In this document: in pieces, positions 16,348-25,423 of the stretch
How positions within the stretch are numbered: position 1 is the first letter of the stretch
Layout: the number at the start of each line of letters is the position of its first letter
Assembly: GCA_964531285.1 (NCBI GenBank)
Contig: CAZHDI010000022.1
Span: forward strand, 1-42,547
Source of the DNA: CAZHDI01 sp964531285
GTDB taxonomy: Bacteria; Pseudomonadota; Alphaproteobacteria; JAJFIK01
Direction: 5' to 3'
DNA: 42,547 bases
Translations under genes and position numbers: made by a program
Notes under the pieces: generated by a model
What the model was told of the DNA's origin: nothing
The model's database searches: none
What the model saw: the letters and a program-made list of their open reading frames with translations, nothing else

Positions 16348-18780
16348 ATGTCAGATGCCACCATCCAATGGATTGTCACCTCCGGGTCCGTCCTATTCGC
16401 GGTCGCCACCACCGTGTGGGCCGTATACGAAGGACTCCGCCGCCGGACGATCGCGCAAAGCTGGACCCAGGCCCGCCGGGTCATGGAAGCGACCATTTCG
16501 CGCGCTGACATTCTCTTTCAGTCCGACCCCGACCTCACCCTGATCTGGGCCGATGCCCCGGCCCGGCGCCATGAGGCGCACACAAGCTTTCCGGCGCCGG
16601 ATCATATATTGGGCCGCGGGCGCGCCCTGGATCTCGGCGGTGAGACCGGCCCATCGGACGGGAACGATACAGCCATCGACCCGGCTGACAGCACGGCCCG
16701 GTTCGACCGCTTCCTGACCACCCTGGACGACGAGTCGCGCACCCGCTTCGCCCAGGCCGTGGACCAGTTGCGCAGCGACGGCTCCAGCTTCACCCTGACA
16801 CTGACCGGGCGCCACGGCCATGAGGTGGAAGCCTCCGGCCGTCCGGCGGCGGCCCAGACGGTCGTCCGCCTGCGGGATGTTTCCCCGGAGCGCGCCGAAA
16901 TCGAACGTCTGTCCAGCCTTCTGCGCGAGGCCGAACAGGACCGCGCCGCCTTTGCCGATATGCTGGACCGCGCGCCGGTGCCCATGTGGCGGCGCCGGAA
17001 CCATCAGCTGGTTTGGGTCAACGAGGCCTATGCCGCCGCCGTCGATGCCGAGACCCCCGATCAGGCCGTTGCCGAGCGCCGCGAACTGGAAGCGTCCGAA
17101 CGCTCCATGAGCGCGGTTGCCGTGCGGGCCAACGAAGTGCAGACCAAGCGGCGTTATGTAGTGATCGGCGGCCAGCGCCGGGCGATGGATCTGATCGCGG
17201 TGCCGGCGGGCGAGGATGCCGGTGGTCTGGCCATCGACATGTCGGCGGTCGATGACGCGGAACAGCAGCTTGAACGCCATATCGATGCGCATAAGGCCAC
17301 GCTCGACAAGCTGAGCACCGGGGTCGCCATCTTCGGCGCCGACCGGCGGCTCGTCTTCTTCAACGATGCCTATGTCCAGATGTGGGGGCTTGACCGCCGC
17401 TGGCTGGAGACCGCGCCCGACGACGGCGAGATCCTGGATCTGCTGCGCGAACGCCGCCGCCTGCCCGAACAGGCTGATTTCACGTCCTGGAAGGCCGAGC
17501 GCCTTGCGCAGTACACGGAAGTGGCGGACGGGGACGAAACCTGGCACCGGCCGGACGGGCGTATCCTGCGGGTCGTCACGCGCGCCCACCCCTTCGGCGG
17601 GCTGACCTATCTCTTTGAAGACGTCACGGACCAGATCAGCCTGGAAAGCTCCTACAACACCTTGATCAACGTGCAGCGGGTCACTTTGGACCATCTGCGC
17701 GAGGGTGTGGCGCTGTTCGGATCGGACGGACGCATGAAGCTGGTCAATGCGGCCTTCACCGAACTCTTCGACATCGATCCCGGGGCGCTGGGCGGCGAGC
17801 CGCATATCGCGCATCTGACCAAGGTCTGCGACACCAAGCTGGCCGCGGATCAGCTTCAGGCGGGCGGTGCCTGGCGGCGCATCGTCGCGCGGGTCACCAC
17901 GGTCGGCGGCGACGAGGATGACGCCCTGGGACGCCTTTTGTTCCGGGACGGGCGGATCCTGGAATTCGCGACCGAGGCCCTGCCGGACGGGCGCACCCTG
18001 ATCACCTTCCTCGATGTCACCGACACCGCGCGCATCGAACAGGCCCTGCGCGAGCGCAACGAGGCTTTGGAGACGGCGGACCGGCTGAAATCGGAATTCA
18101 TCTCCAATGTCTCCTACCAGCTCCGCACACCGCTCAATTCCATCATCGGCTTTGCCGAGATGATGGACAGCGGCATGGTCGGCGACCTCACCGACCGGCA
18201 GAAGGAATACACCGGCGACATTCTCCAGGCCTCGGATCAGCTGCGCGACCTGATCAACGACATTCTGGATCTCGCCATGATCGAAGCGGGCACATTGTCG
18301 CTGGATCTGGGCAGCGTCGATATCGCCGATCTGCTCGACAATGCCCGCCAGGTGGCGGTCAGCCGGGCCGCCGATGCCGAACTCACCGTGCTGGTCGAGC
18401 ACCCCAAGGATATCGGCATGATCGTCGCGGACGAGCGGCGCCTGCGGCAAATCCTCTTTAATCTGACCTCGAACGCGTTCCATTTCACCGAGCCGGGCGG
18501 CACGGTGACCATCGGCGCGGCCCGCACGCGGGGCGGCATCGACCTGTGGGTCGCCGATACCGGCACCGGAATCCCCGCGGACTACAAGGATCAGGTGTTC
18601 GACCGCTTCGCCTCCCATGGCGGCAAGCGCCGCGGCGCCGGGCTGGGCCTGTCGCTTGTCAAAAGTTTCATGGAATTGCACGGCGGCGGCGTGACACTGG
18701 AGTCAGAACCGGATAAGGGTACGCGGGTTATCTGCCACTTGCCCGACAATCCCATGATTGCCGGACAGGCGGCGGAATAG
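16348..18780 (+). CDS. divL: DivL-type PAS sensor kinase with tyrosine in the histidine box
   Basis: An 810-residue membrane-anchored kinase-like protein. One N-terminal transmembrane helix (about 7-27) is followed by about four PAS-like domains (starting near 52, 201, 315 and 443), a dimerisation domain (about 575-645) and an ATPase domain (about 690-800). The box reads FISNVSYQLRTPLNSIIGF, so residue 590 is tyrosine instead of histidine. N box RQILFNLTSNAFHF, G1 DTGTGIP and G2 GAGLGLSLVKSF look intact. Caulobacter DivL has the same change (Tyr550) and works with DivK and CckA to control the CtrA relay; its kinase activity is not needed. Normal neighbours of divL in this class, ahcY and tsaE-addAB, flank it here at a distance. 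The start ATG has only a weak ribosome site. Confidence 0.88.
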   Translation: MSDATIQWIVTSGSVLFAVATTVWAVYEGLRRRTIAQSWTQARRVMEATISRADILFQSDPDLTLIWADAPARRHEAHTSFPAPDHILGRGRALDLGGETGPSDGNDTAIDPADSTARFDRFLTTLDDESRTRFAQAVDQLRSDGSSFTLTLTGRHGHEVEASGRPAAAQTVVRLRDVSPERAEIERLSSLLREAEQDRAAFADMLDRAPVPMWRRRNHQLVWVNEAYAAAVDAETPDQAVAERRELEASERSMSAVAVRANEVQTKRRYVVIGGQRRAMDLIAVPAGEDAGGLAIDMSAVDDAEQQLERHIDAHKATLDKLSTGVAIFGADRRLVFFNDAYVQMWGLDRRWLETAPDDGEILDLLRERRRLPEQADFTSWKAERLAQYTEVADGDETWHRPDGRILRVVTRAHPFGGLTYLFEDVTDQISLESSYNTLINVQRVTLDHLREGVALFGSDGRMKLVNAAFTELFDIDPGALGGEPHIAHLTKVCDTKLAADQLQAGGAWRRIVARVTTVGGDEDDALGRLLFRDGRILEFATEALPDGRTLITFLDVTDTARIEQALRERNEALETADRLKSEFISNVSYQLRTPLNSIIGFAEMMDSGMVGDLTDRQKEYTGDILQASDQLRDLINDILDLAMIEAGTLSLDLGSVDIADLLDNARQVAVSRAADAELTVLVEHPKDIGMIVADERRLRQILFNLTSNAFHFTEPGGTVTIGAARTRGGIDLWVADTGTGIPADYKDQVFDRFASHGGKRRGAGLGLSLVKSFMELHGGGVTLESEPDKGTRVICHLPDNPMIAGQAAE

Positions 18781-19016
18781 CGTCTTGAGGCCGCGCACCG
18801 CTGGCCGCCAGACCATCCGACGGGGGAGCGTGTCGTTCCGGGGCCGGCTGGCCGTGGGCGGGCCCGCGCTATGCGCCGTCGGACAGCGATGGCGGCAGGG
18901 CCGGTGCGGCGTCACCGGTCGAGATCGTCATCCGTCGTGATCCTCCGGCATCCGCAATTCCGCCACTCAGCAAAGAGCCGATAACTCCCGACAGCAACGG
19001 GAGACGGGAGAGCTTT
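18781..19016. other. divL-amidase spacer
   Basis: These 236 bases carry no credible gene. A six-base-pair inverted repeat (CTCCCG at 18985, CGGGAG at 18998) lies shortly before the amidase start, without a T tract. Confidence 0.4.
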
Positions 19017-20483
19017 ATGACCCTGACGGGTTTTGAGAGCGCGAGCGCCCTGGCCGCCGATATCAAGGCTGGCCGGCTGACCGCGACCGAACTTCTAGAC
19101 TCGGTGAATGCGCGGATCGACCGGCTCAACGGATCGGTCAACGCCGTGGTCGCGCGCGCGCTGACCCTGGCACGCCACCGGGCCCAGGAAACCGACCTCG
19201 CGATCGAGCGCCGCCACCCGCCCGGGCCGCTCGCCGGCCTGCCGATCACCATAAAGGACAGCATCGAAGTGGCCGGCCTGCCCACAACCTCGGGCACGCT
19301 CGGGCTGATGCGCCATCGCCCGCTGGCCCACGCCCCGGCGGTCGCCCGGCTGGCCGATGCCGGCGCGACGATCCTGGGCAAGACCAATCTGCCGGCCTTT
19401 GCCGGGGACTATCAGACCTACAACAAGGTGTTCGGCCCGTGCCGGAACCCGTGGGATCCGGCACACACGCCAGGCGGCTCCTCCGGCGGGTCGGCGGCAG
19501 CGGTCGCGGCGGGCCTGACTCCGCTCGATATCGGCAGCGATCTCGCGGGCTCGGTCCGGCTCCCGGCGCATTATTGCGGCATCTACGGCCATAAACCGTC
19601 CTTCGGCGTGGTCCCCACGGCGGGCCATGTGCCACCGCCGCCTAATCTGAGCGGCCGGCCCGATATCGCGGTGTTCGGCCCCCTCGCCCGCTCAGCGGAC
19701 GATCTGGATCTGGCGCTCGGCGTGATGGCCGGACCCGACGGGGCGGAGGCCCGCGCCTGGCGGCTTGATTTGCCCGCGCCCCGGGGCACGCGGCTCCAGG
19801 ATCTTCGGGTGGCGCATTTCTTCGAGGACCTCAACCTGCCGCTCGACCGGGAGAGCCTGGCACTGCTCGACGCCTGTGTCGATGCGCTGGCCATGGCGGG
19901 CGTCGGCAAGCTGACCCACGGCAAGCCGGACTTCGCCTTCGGGTCCGTGCGCGATACCGGGCATACGCTCATTCAAGCGATGATCGGCGCCGGTCTTCCG
20001 GACGGAGAGTATCGCACCTTGAAAGCCGCCGGCGCGCTCGTGCCGCCCATCGGCCGCCAGAACCGGTTCAAGCGCCGCGCGGCCCAGAACATCACCGCAA
20101 GCTATCGGGACTGGAACATCGCCAACACGGCCCGCCATCAGATCCGCGCGGCCTGCGAGACGTTCTTTCAGGACCATGATGTTCTGCTGCTGCCCGTGGC
20201 CCCCACCGCCGCGCCCTTGCGCGATGAGACCACCTCGGTCGCCGACCGGACAATCAACGTCAACGGCGTGACCTATCCGGCCTTCGCGCAAGGCGACTGG
20301 TGCATGCTGGCGAGCCTTGCCTATCTGCCGGCCACCATCGCGCCTATCGGACGCACCAAGGACGGCCTGCCCATCGGTGTACAGATCGTCGGGCCGTTCC
20401 TGGAAGACCGCACGACCATCGCCATGGCCAAATACCTCGCCGATGTCGTCGGCGGCTACGAGGCCCCGCCCGGGTTTGGATGA
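19017..20483 (+). CDS. amidase (amidase signature family)
   Basis: A 488-residue amide-bond hydrolase of the Ser-cisSer-Lys class. The lysine is K80 (GLPITIKDSIEV). The glycine-serine signature GGSSGGSAAAVAAG is at 153-166 with cis-Ser S155. The nucleophile is S179 in GSDLAGSVRLPA, where a Leu-Ala replaces the common Thr-Gly. The C-terminal part has the usual APIGRTKDGLPIGVQIVGP. Length and triad are complete, so the enzyme should be active. This family includes GatA, but there is no gatC or gatB beside it and the substrate region differs, so a stand-alone amidase is more likely. GGGAGAG precedes the ATG by about five bases. It lies between divL and the minus-strand peroxiredoxin; substrate unknown. 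Confidence 0.9.
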   Translation: MTLTGFESASALAADIKAGRLTATELLDSVNARIDRLNGSVNAVVARALTLARHRAQETDLAIERRHPPGPLAGLPITIKDSIEVAGLPTTSGTLGLMRHRPLAHAPAVARLADAGATILGKTNLPAFAGDYQTYNKVFGPCRNPWDPAHTPGGSSGGSAAAVAAGLTPLDIGSDLAGSVRLPAHYCGIYGHKPSFGVVPTAGHVPPPPNLSGRPDIAVFGPLARSADDLDLALGVMAGPDGAEARAWRLDLPAPRGTRLQDLRVAHFFEDLNLPLDRESLALLDACVDALAMAGVGKLTHGKPDFAFGSVRDTGHTLIQAMIGAGLPDGEYRTLKAAGALVPPIGRQNRFKRRAAQNITASYRDWNIANTARHQIRAACETFFQDHDVLLLPVAPTAAPLRDETTSVADRTINVNGVTYPAFAQGDWCMLASLAYLPATIAPIGRTKDGLPIGVQIVGPFLEDRTTIAMAKYLADVVGGYEAPPGFG

Positions 20484-20519
20484 GGCGGCACCTCAGGACC
20501 GCCTCGACGGATAATCCAC

Positions 20520-21038
20520 CTACGCCGCTTCGCCGCGGGCCGGATAGTTGTTCGGGATTGCGTAATCAAGCCCCTGGAGCAGGTCTGCGAAATGCGGGCG
20601 GGCGAACGGCATTGAATTAACGATGGACAGATAGAGCGTGCCGTCAGGCCGCACCAGAAACACGCCGGGTTCGGCGAATTCCGGCGTCTCGTGATCGCCG
20701 ATAGCATGGGAGATGAACAGACCCCAGGCGCGCGCATCGGCCAGCTTGAGATCGTAGCCGATGGTCAAATTCTCGATGCCCCAATCGGCCTTGGTCTTTT
20801 CGGCCCGTTCCGCATCGTCCGTGGACACCGCGATGACCTGGACACCGCGCTCCTTGAAGTCGCCGAGCTTACGGTCGAGATCGCGCAGGTATGGTTTACA
20901 GATCGGACAATGCAGACCGCGATAGACCACAATCATGGTGAAATGGTCCGGCGACTGATCTTCCAGGCGCCAGTGGCTGCCGCCGACCGTGGGCAGATCG
21001 AGCGGCGGTACGGGATTACGCGGCAATAGGCGGGTCAT
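20520..21038 (-). CDS. peroxiredoxin-like protein (AhpC/TSA family)
   Basis: A 172-residue thioredoxin-fold protein with VYRGLHCPICKPYLRDL, giving a CxxC pair C44-C47. This occurs in peroxiredoxin-like redoxins of the AhpC/TSA superfamily, where the first cysteine attacks peroxide. RDLDRKLGDFKERGVQVIAVSTD and GVFLVRPDGTLYLSIV are typical of the fold. It could instead act as a thiol oxidoreductase. GGGAGG lies just before the ATG. It is on the same strand as the upstream ferredoxin and reductase, with a 96-base gap that has room for its own promoter. Convergent with the amidase, 36 bases away. Confidence 0.85.
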   Translation of the reverse strand: MTRLLPRNPVPPLDLPTVGGSHWRLEDQSPDHFTMIVVYRGLHCPICKPYLRDLDRKLGDFKERGVQVIAVSTDDAERAEKTKADWGIENLTIGYDLKLADARAWGLFISHAIGDHETPEFAEPGVFLVRPDGTLYLSIVNSMPFARPHFADLLQGLDYAIPNNYPARGEAA

Positions 21039-21134
21039 GAAAGCCTCCCATGGTTGCAGAATACCTGCATGTCACATGGGAGGTTAACGGTCCGATGAAA
21101 AGCACCTTGCCGTGAAGAACAGCCGGGGGCTGGC

Positions 21135-21455
21135 TCAGTGCTGGGTGGCGGGCGTGGTGACCACCAAGCCCTCAAGCTCGTCCGACACGGTGATCTGGCA
21201 CGACAGGCGCGAGTTCGGGCGCACATCCTCGGCAAAATCGAGCATGCTTTCTTCCATGCCCTCCGGCTTGCCGACCTTTTCCATCCAGGCGTCATCCACA
21301 TAGACATGACAGGTCGCGCAGGCGCAGGCACCGCCGCAATCGGCATCGATGCCCGGGATCAGGTTCTTAACCGCCCCTTCCATAACCGTCGTGCCGTTGG
21401 GCACGTCGATCTCGCGGCGGGTCCCGTCATTGTCGACATAAGTGATCTTCGCCAT
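21135..21455 (-). CDS. [2Fe-2S] ferredoxin, adrenodoxin/putidaredoxin type
   Basis: A 106-residue electron carrier. The four cluster ligands are C40, C46, C49 and C86: C-X5-C-X2-C (ADCGGACACATCHV) and then RLSCQITV. This spacing marks the vertebrate-adrenodoxin and bacterial P450- or ISC-type ferredoxins. The C-terminal PATQH ends in histidine. An FAD reductase of the matching type lies directly upstream, 101 bases away on the same strand, so the two probably form an NAD(P)H-ferredoxin reductase pair. The acceptor is not visible: no cytochrome P450, dioxygenase or isc gene lies in the window. Confidence 0.94.
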   Translation of the reverse strand: MAKITYVDNDGTRREIDVPNGTTVMEGAVKNLIPGIDADCGGACACATCHVYVDDAWMEKVGKPEGMEESMLDFAEDVRPNSRLSCQITVSDELEGLVVTTPATQH

Positions 21456-21556
21456 GGCCTTAACCGTCTCCCATGCTCACAGCGCGCAGTGCGGCGCGCG
21501 CCCAGTCTAACCCAAAACGTGACGCTGCCGTCACCAATTTCAAGAAGCGTTCTATC

Positions 21557-22789
21557 TCAGCCGGCCTCGGCGCCCAACTGTTTCATGCCGATCCCGGTGT
21601 CGGCGAGGCGGTCCGGGGCGATACGGGCGCGGGCCTGGATCAGCTTTTTGCCCACCATGAATTCCGGCACGGCATTGACCGCATCGACCGCGATCACCAC
21701 ACCGTCCTTCAGATAAAAGGCAGCAAAAGTCCGGCTGGCCGGATCACCGCGCAGAACAAGCTTGTCGTAGCCCTCGGAGAGCCCGGCGATCTGGAGCTTC
21801 AGATCGTACTGGTCGGACCAGAACCAGGGCACCTCGTTGTAGGGCCGTGGATGACCGGCAATGTCGGCCGCGGCGGCCTTGGCCTGATCAATGGCGTTTT
21901 GCACCGATTCCAGGCGGATGCGCCGGCCCACCAGATCGCTCGGATGATTGGCGCAATCCCCGATGGCATAGATCGAGGGGTCCGCGGTGCGCCCATGGTG
22001 ATCGACGACGATGCCGTTTTCGCAATCGAGGCCCGCGTCCTGGGCCAGTTCCACATTCGGCAGAATGCCGATGCCGATAATCGCGAAATCCGCCGACAGC
22101 CGGGTGCCGTCCGCACAGACCACGGCCTGAAGGCGCCCGGAGCCGTCATCCTCAAAGCCCGACACGCGGGTCTCAAGGCGGATATCGACGCCGGCATCCC
22201 GGTGAACGGTCTGGAAGAAGTCCGACATTTCCGGCGCCGTCACCCGGGCCATCACGCGGGACTCCATCTCAAGAACCGTGACATCGATCCCGGCCTTCAC
22301 CGCCACCGCCGCCACTTCCAGGCCGATATACCCGGCCCCGACGATCACCAGCTTCCTGCCGGGCTCGAAATGGGCATGGATCGCAGCGACATCGGCGATG
22401 CCGCGCAAGTAATGGACGCCCGCCAGATCCTCACCCGGCACCGGCATGCGGCGGACCCGCGAGCCCGTGGCCAGCACCAGCGTGCCGTAGGGAAGAACCG
22501 TGCCGTCATCCAGCGCGACCGTGCGCGCTTCCCGGTCCACGGTTTCCGCCCGGCGGCCCAGCAGCAGTTGGGCGCCCGTCTCGGCGAAAAACGCCTCCGG
22601 TTTGATGTACAGGCGCTCCAGTTCAAGCTCGCCGGACAGGAATTTCTTTGACAGCGGCGGTCGCTGATACGGCGGATGGGGCTCGTCACCGATCAGAGTG
22701 ATCGGTCCGCTAAAGCCCTCCTGGCGCAGGCTGGCGATCAACTGGCCGGCCGCCTGGCCGCCACCGACAATGACGACTGACTCTGTCAT
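21557..22789 (-). CDS. FAD-dependent ferredoxin reductase
   Basis: A 410-residue flavoprotein of the putidaredoxin/rhodocoxin reductase type, which passes electrons from NAD(P)H to a [2Fe-2S] ferredoxin. The FAD-binding GxGxxG is at 9-14 (VVIVGGGQAAGQ), the NAD(P)-binding repeat is VIVGAGYIGLEVA near 148-160, and the C-terminal FAD motif is YAIGDCA. PYQRPPLSKKFL after the first strand is typical of this oxygenase-coupled group. There is no redox-active CxxxxC, so it is not a disulfide reductase. The ferredoxin gene follows on the same strand. Its start faces cydA across 220 bases, where both promoters should lie. Confidence 0.93.
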   Translation of the reverse strand: MTESVVIVGGGQAAGQLIASLRQEGFSGPITLIGDEPHPPYQRPPLSKKFLSGELELERLYIKPEAFFAETGAQLLLGRRAETVDREARTVALDDGTVLPYGTLVLATGSRVRRMPVPGEDLAGVHYLRGIADVAAIHAHFEPGRKLVIVGAGYIGLEVAAVAVKAGIDVTVLEMESRVMARVTAPEMSDFFQTVHRDAGVDIRLETRVSGFEDDGSGRLQAVVCADGTRLSADFAIIGIGILPNVELAQDAGLDCENGIVVDHHGRTADPSIYAIGDCANHPSDLVGRRIRLESVQNAIDQAKAAAADIAGHPRPYNEVPWFWSDQYDLKLQIAGLSEGYDKLVLRGDPASRTFAAFYLKDGVVIAVDAVNAVPEFMVGKKLIQARARIAPDRLADTGIGMKQLGAEAG

Positions 22790-23009
22790 GAGGCTTGAAT
22801 ACGTCCGGTTTGGTTAGCGGGTGCTGAAATCGAAGGCCGTACTATTGAACCTTCAGCCCGGGCACGCAAACCCAATTCGCGCCCGCCTATTCTACAGGTC
22901 TATTGCGTCAAATCGCGCGCGCTTCGCGGTTGCGCCGCCCCCGGGCGCAGGCGCACAGTGCGCCCCGACACCGGACAGCCCATTCTTCGAGTATGTGACG
23001 GAGAGGACC

Positions 23010-24422
23010 ATGGAAGTCGACTCACTGGCCTTGCTGCTGGCCCGCGCGCAATTCGCCTTCACGGTGTCGTTCCACATCATCTTTCCGGCCTTCACCATCG
23101 GTCTGGCCAGTTATCTGTTGGTGCTTCTGGCGGTCTATCACGCCAGAAAGGACGAGGCCTATCTGAGCCTCTACAAATACTGGTCGAAGATCTTCGCCCT
23201 GTCCTTCGGCATGGGCGTCGTTTCGGGCCTCGTGATGAGCTACCAGTTCGGCACCAATTGGGGGCCGTTTTCGGAACGCGCCGGAGCGGTGCTCGGCCCT
23301 TTGCTCGGCTATGAGGTCTTGAGCGCGTTCTTTCTAGAGGCCGGGTTTCTCGGGATCATGCTGTTCGGGCGCGAACGGGTCGGGCCGGTTCTGCATTTCG
23401 TCGCCACGCTGATGGTCGCGGTGGGGACGCTGATTTCCGCCTTCTGGATCCTCTCGGCCAATAGCTGGATGCACACCCCGGCCGGCTTTTCGGAAGTCGA
23501 TGGCGGCTGGGTGCCGGACGACTGGATGGCGGTGATCTTCAACCCGTCCTTCCCCTACCGGTTCGCCCATATGACGCTGGCGGCCTATCTGACCACCGCA
23601 CTGGTCGTCGGCGGGGTCGGCGCCTGGCATCTGCTCAAGGACACCACCTTCCGCCAGGGCCGGATCATGCTCTCCATGGCCATGTGGATGGCCGCCATCG
23701 TCGCGCCGATGCAGCTGGTGGCCGGGGATCTCCACGGGCTCAACACGCTGGAGCATCAACCGGCCAAGGTCGCCGCGATGGAAGGCCATTGGGAAACCCA
23801 GCGCGGCCAGCCGCTATATCTGTTCGGCCTGCCCGACATGGAGGCCGAGGAAACCAAATACGCGGTCGGCATCCCCAAGCTCGGCAGCTTCATCCTGACC
23901 CATGACTGGAACGGCGAGACCAAGGGCCTGAAAGAATGGGCGCCCGAGGACCGGCCGAACGTCCCCATCGTGTTCTGGAGCTTCCGGATCATGGTCGGGC
24001 TGGGCATGCTGATGATCCTGATGGGCGCGGTGAGCCTGTGGCTGAGGGTCCGGGGCAGGCTTTATGAAACGACCTGGTTCCTGCGGGCCGCCCTTGTCAT
24101 GGGCCCCATGGGCTTTGTCGCGGTCCTGGCCGGATGGTTCACCACGGAGGTCGGCCGGCAGCCTTATGTGGTCTACGGACTAATGCGCACCAGCGAAGCG
24201 GTCTCGCCGATCGCCACGCCCGGTGTGGCCACCTCGCTCGCGGTCTTCGCGGTTGTTTATTTCATCGTGTTCGGCGCGGGCACCTATTACCTCCTGCGCA
24301 TGATGGCCAAAGCCCCGGGCGATCCGGCGGCGGAAGGTCCCGACAAGGGGACCCCGGTACGCGCGGCGGGTGTCACCCCGCTGCCGGCCCTCGGCAAACC
24401 CCGGGAAGGAGCCGCGTCATGA
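23010..24422 (+). CDS. cydA: cytochrome bd-type quinol oxidase subunit I (cyanide-insensitive type)
   Basis: Quinol oxidase subunit of 470 residues that carries the haems and reduces O2 to water in the inner membrane. About nine hydrophobic helices are visible. The N-terminal ARAQFAFTVSFHIIFPAF holds the haem ligand H22. SFRIMVGLGM provides the methionine ligand of haem b558, and GWFTTEVGRQPYVVYGLMRT the conserved quinol/haem-d region. The loop between them (GDLHGLNTLEHQPAK onward) is short, as in the cyanide-insensitive CioA branch. The ATG at 23010 with GGAGAGG just before it gives family length; an upstream reading adds 63 non-membrane residues. The stop overlaps cydB by four bases (ATGA). 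Confidence 0.96.
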   Translation: MEVDSLALLLARAQFAFTVSFHIIFPAFTIGLASYLLVLLAVYHARKDEAYLSLYKYWSKIFALSFGMGVVSGLVMSYQFGTNWGPFSERAGAVLGPLLGYEVLSAFFLEAGFLGIMLFGRERVGPVLHFVATLMVAVGTLISAFWILSANSWMHTPAGFSEVDGGWVPDDWMAVIFNPSFPYRFAHMTLAAYLTTALVVGGVGAWHLLKDTTFRQGRIMLSMAMWMAAIVAPMQLVAGDLHGLNTLEHQPAKVAAMEGHWETQRGQPLYLFGLPDMEAEETKYAVGIPKLGSFILTHDWNGETKGLKEWAPEDRPNVPIVFWSFRIMVGLGMLMILMGAVSLWLRVRGRLYETTWFLRAALVMGPMGFVAVLAGWFTTEVGRQPYVVYGLMRTSEAVSPIATPGVATSLAVFAVVYFIVFGAGTYYLLRMMAKAPGDPAAEGPDKGTPVRAAGVTPLPALGKPREGAAS

Positions 24423-25423
24423 CCATCGATCTGCCGTTGATCTGGGGTCTGCTGATCGCCACGGCGGTCCTGATGTATGTTGTACTCGACGGGTTCGATC
24501 TGGGGATCGGCATGCTGTTCCCGTTCCTGAAAACCGATGAGGACCGGGATGTGGCGATGAACACCATCGCGCCGGTCTGGGACGGCAACGAGACCTGGCT
24601 CATTCTCGGTGGCGGCGGGCTCTTCGCCGTGTTCCCCCAAGCCTATTCGCTGATCATGACCGCCATGTATGCCCCCGTGATCGCCATGCTGCTGGCGCTG
24701 GTGTTCCGGGGCGTGGCGTTCGAATTCCGGTTCCGCGATCCGGCGCACCGGCCGATCTGGGATCTGGGCTTTCAGCTCGGCTCGCTGGTGGCGACCTTCT
24801 GTCAGGGGATCATTCTGGGCGCGTTCATTCAGGGCATTCCGGTCGAGAACGGCGCTTATGCCGGTAACTGGTTCACCTGGCTCACGCCGTTCAGCTTCTT
24901 CACCGGCTTTGCGCTGGTTGCCGGCTATTCGCTCCTGGGCGCGGCCTGGCTGGTCATGAAAACCGAAGGCGATCTCCAGGCCTTCTGCAACGAGGCGCTT
25001 GGCCCCCTGACCCTGGCGACGGTGGCCGGAATCGGCATTGTCAGCCTGTGGACGCCGCTGCTGAATGAAACCATCGCCGCGCGCTGGTTCTCCCTGCCCA
25101 ATCTGATCTTTTTCTCGCCCGTGCCGCTGCTGGTTCTGGCCATGACGGCGCTGCTCTTGCGCGCCCGCGCCCGGGGCCAGGAGGTCATGCCGTTCCTCTA
25201 TGCGCTCGGCCTGTTCCTGCTGTCCTTTGTCGGCCTTGCGATCAGCCTCTATCCGACCATCGTCCCGCCGGACATTACGATCTGGGACGCCGCGGGTCCG
25301 GATGCGAGCCTCAGCTTCCTTCTGGTCGGCACGGTCGTCCTGCTGCCCATGGTGCTCGGCTACACCGCCTATGCCTACTGGGTGTTCCGCGGCAAGGTCC
25401 GCCCCGGCGATGGCTACCACTGA
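24419..25423 (+). CDS. cydB: cytochrome bd-type quinol oxidase subunit II
   Basis: Structural partner of CydA, 334 residues with about eight or nine transmembrane helices. It begins MTIDLPLIWGLLIATAVLM and has YVVLDGFDLGIGMLFPF followed by IAPVWDGNETWLILGGGGLFA, the hallmark CydB region. The start codon overlaps the cydA stop (ATGA), showing translational coupling. A longer open reading from 24134 overlaps cydA and is not real. The C-terminus (YAYWVFRGKVRPGDGYH) overlaps the next small gene. No cydC or cydD assembly transporter is nearby, as is usual for the cyanide-insensitive type. Confidence 0.96.
   Translation: MTIDLPLIWGLLIATAVLMYVVLDGFDLGIGMLFPFLKTDEDRDVAMNTIAPVWDGNETWLILGGGGLFAVFPQAYSLIMTAMYAPVIAMLLALVFRGVAFEFRFRDPAHRPIWDLGFQLGSLVATFCQGIILGAFIQGIPVENGAYAGNWFTWLTPFSFFTGFALVAGYSLLGAAWLVMKTEGDLQAFCNEALGPLTLATVAGIGIVSLWTPLLNETIAARWFSLPNLIFFSPVPLLVLAMTALLLRARARGQEVMPFLYALGLFLLSFVGLAISLYPTIVPPDITIWDAAGPDASLSFLLVGTVVLLPMVLGYTAYAYWVFRGKVRPGDGYH

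Noticed and set aside
19017..20483. GatA, glutamyl-tRNA amidotransferase subunit A
   Set aside because: No gatC or gatB adjoins it and the sequence around the signature differs; a general amidase fits better.
22821..23009. 63-codon N-terminal extension of CydA
   Set aside because: No membrane or oxidase character; the ATG at 23010 has a clear ribosome site and family-typical first residues.
22790..23009. FNR/Anr box for the oxidase genes
   Set aside because: TTGCGTCAA is the nearest match, but it lacks the TTGAT-N4-ATCAA form.
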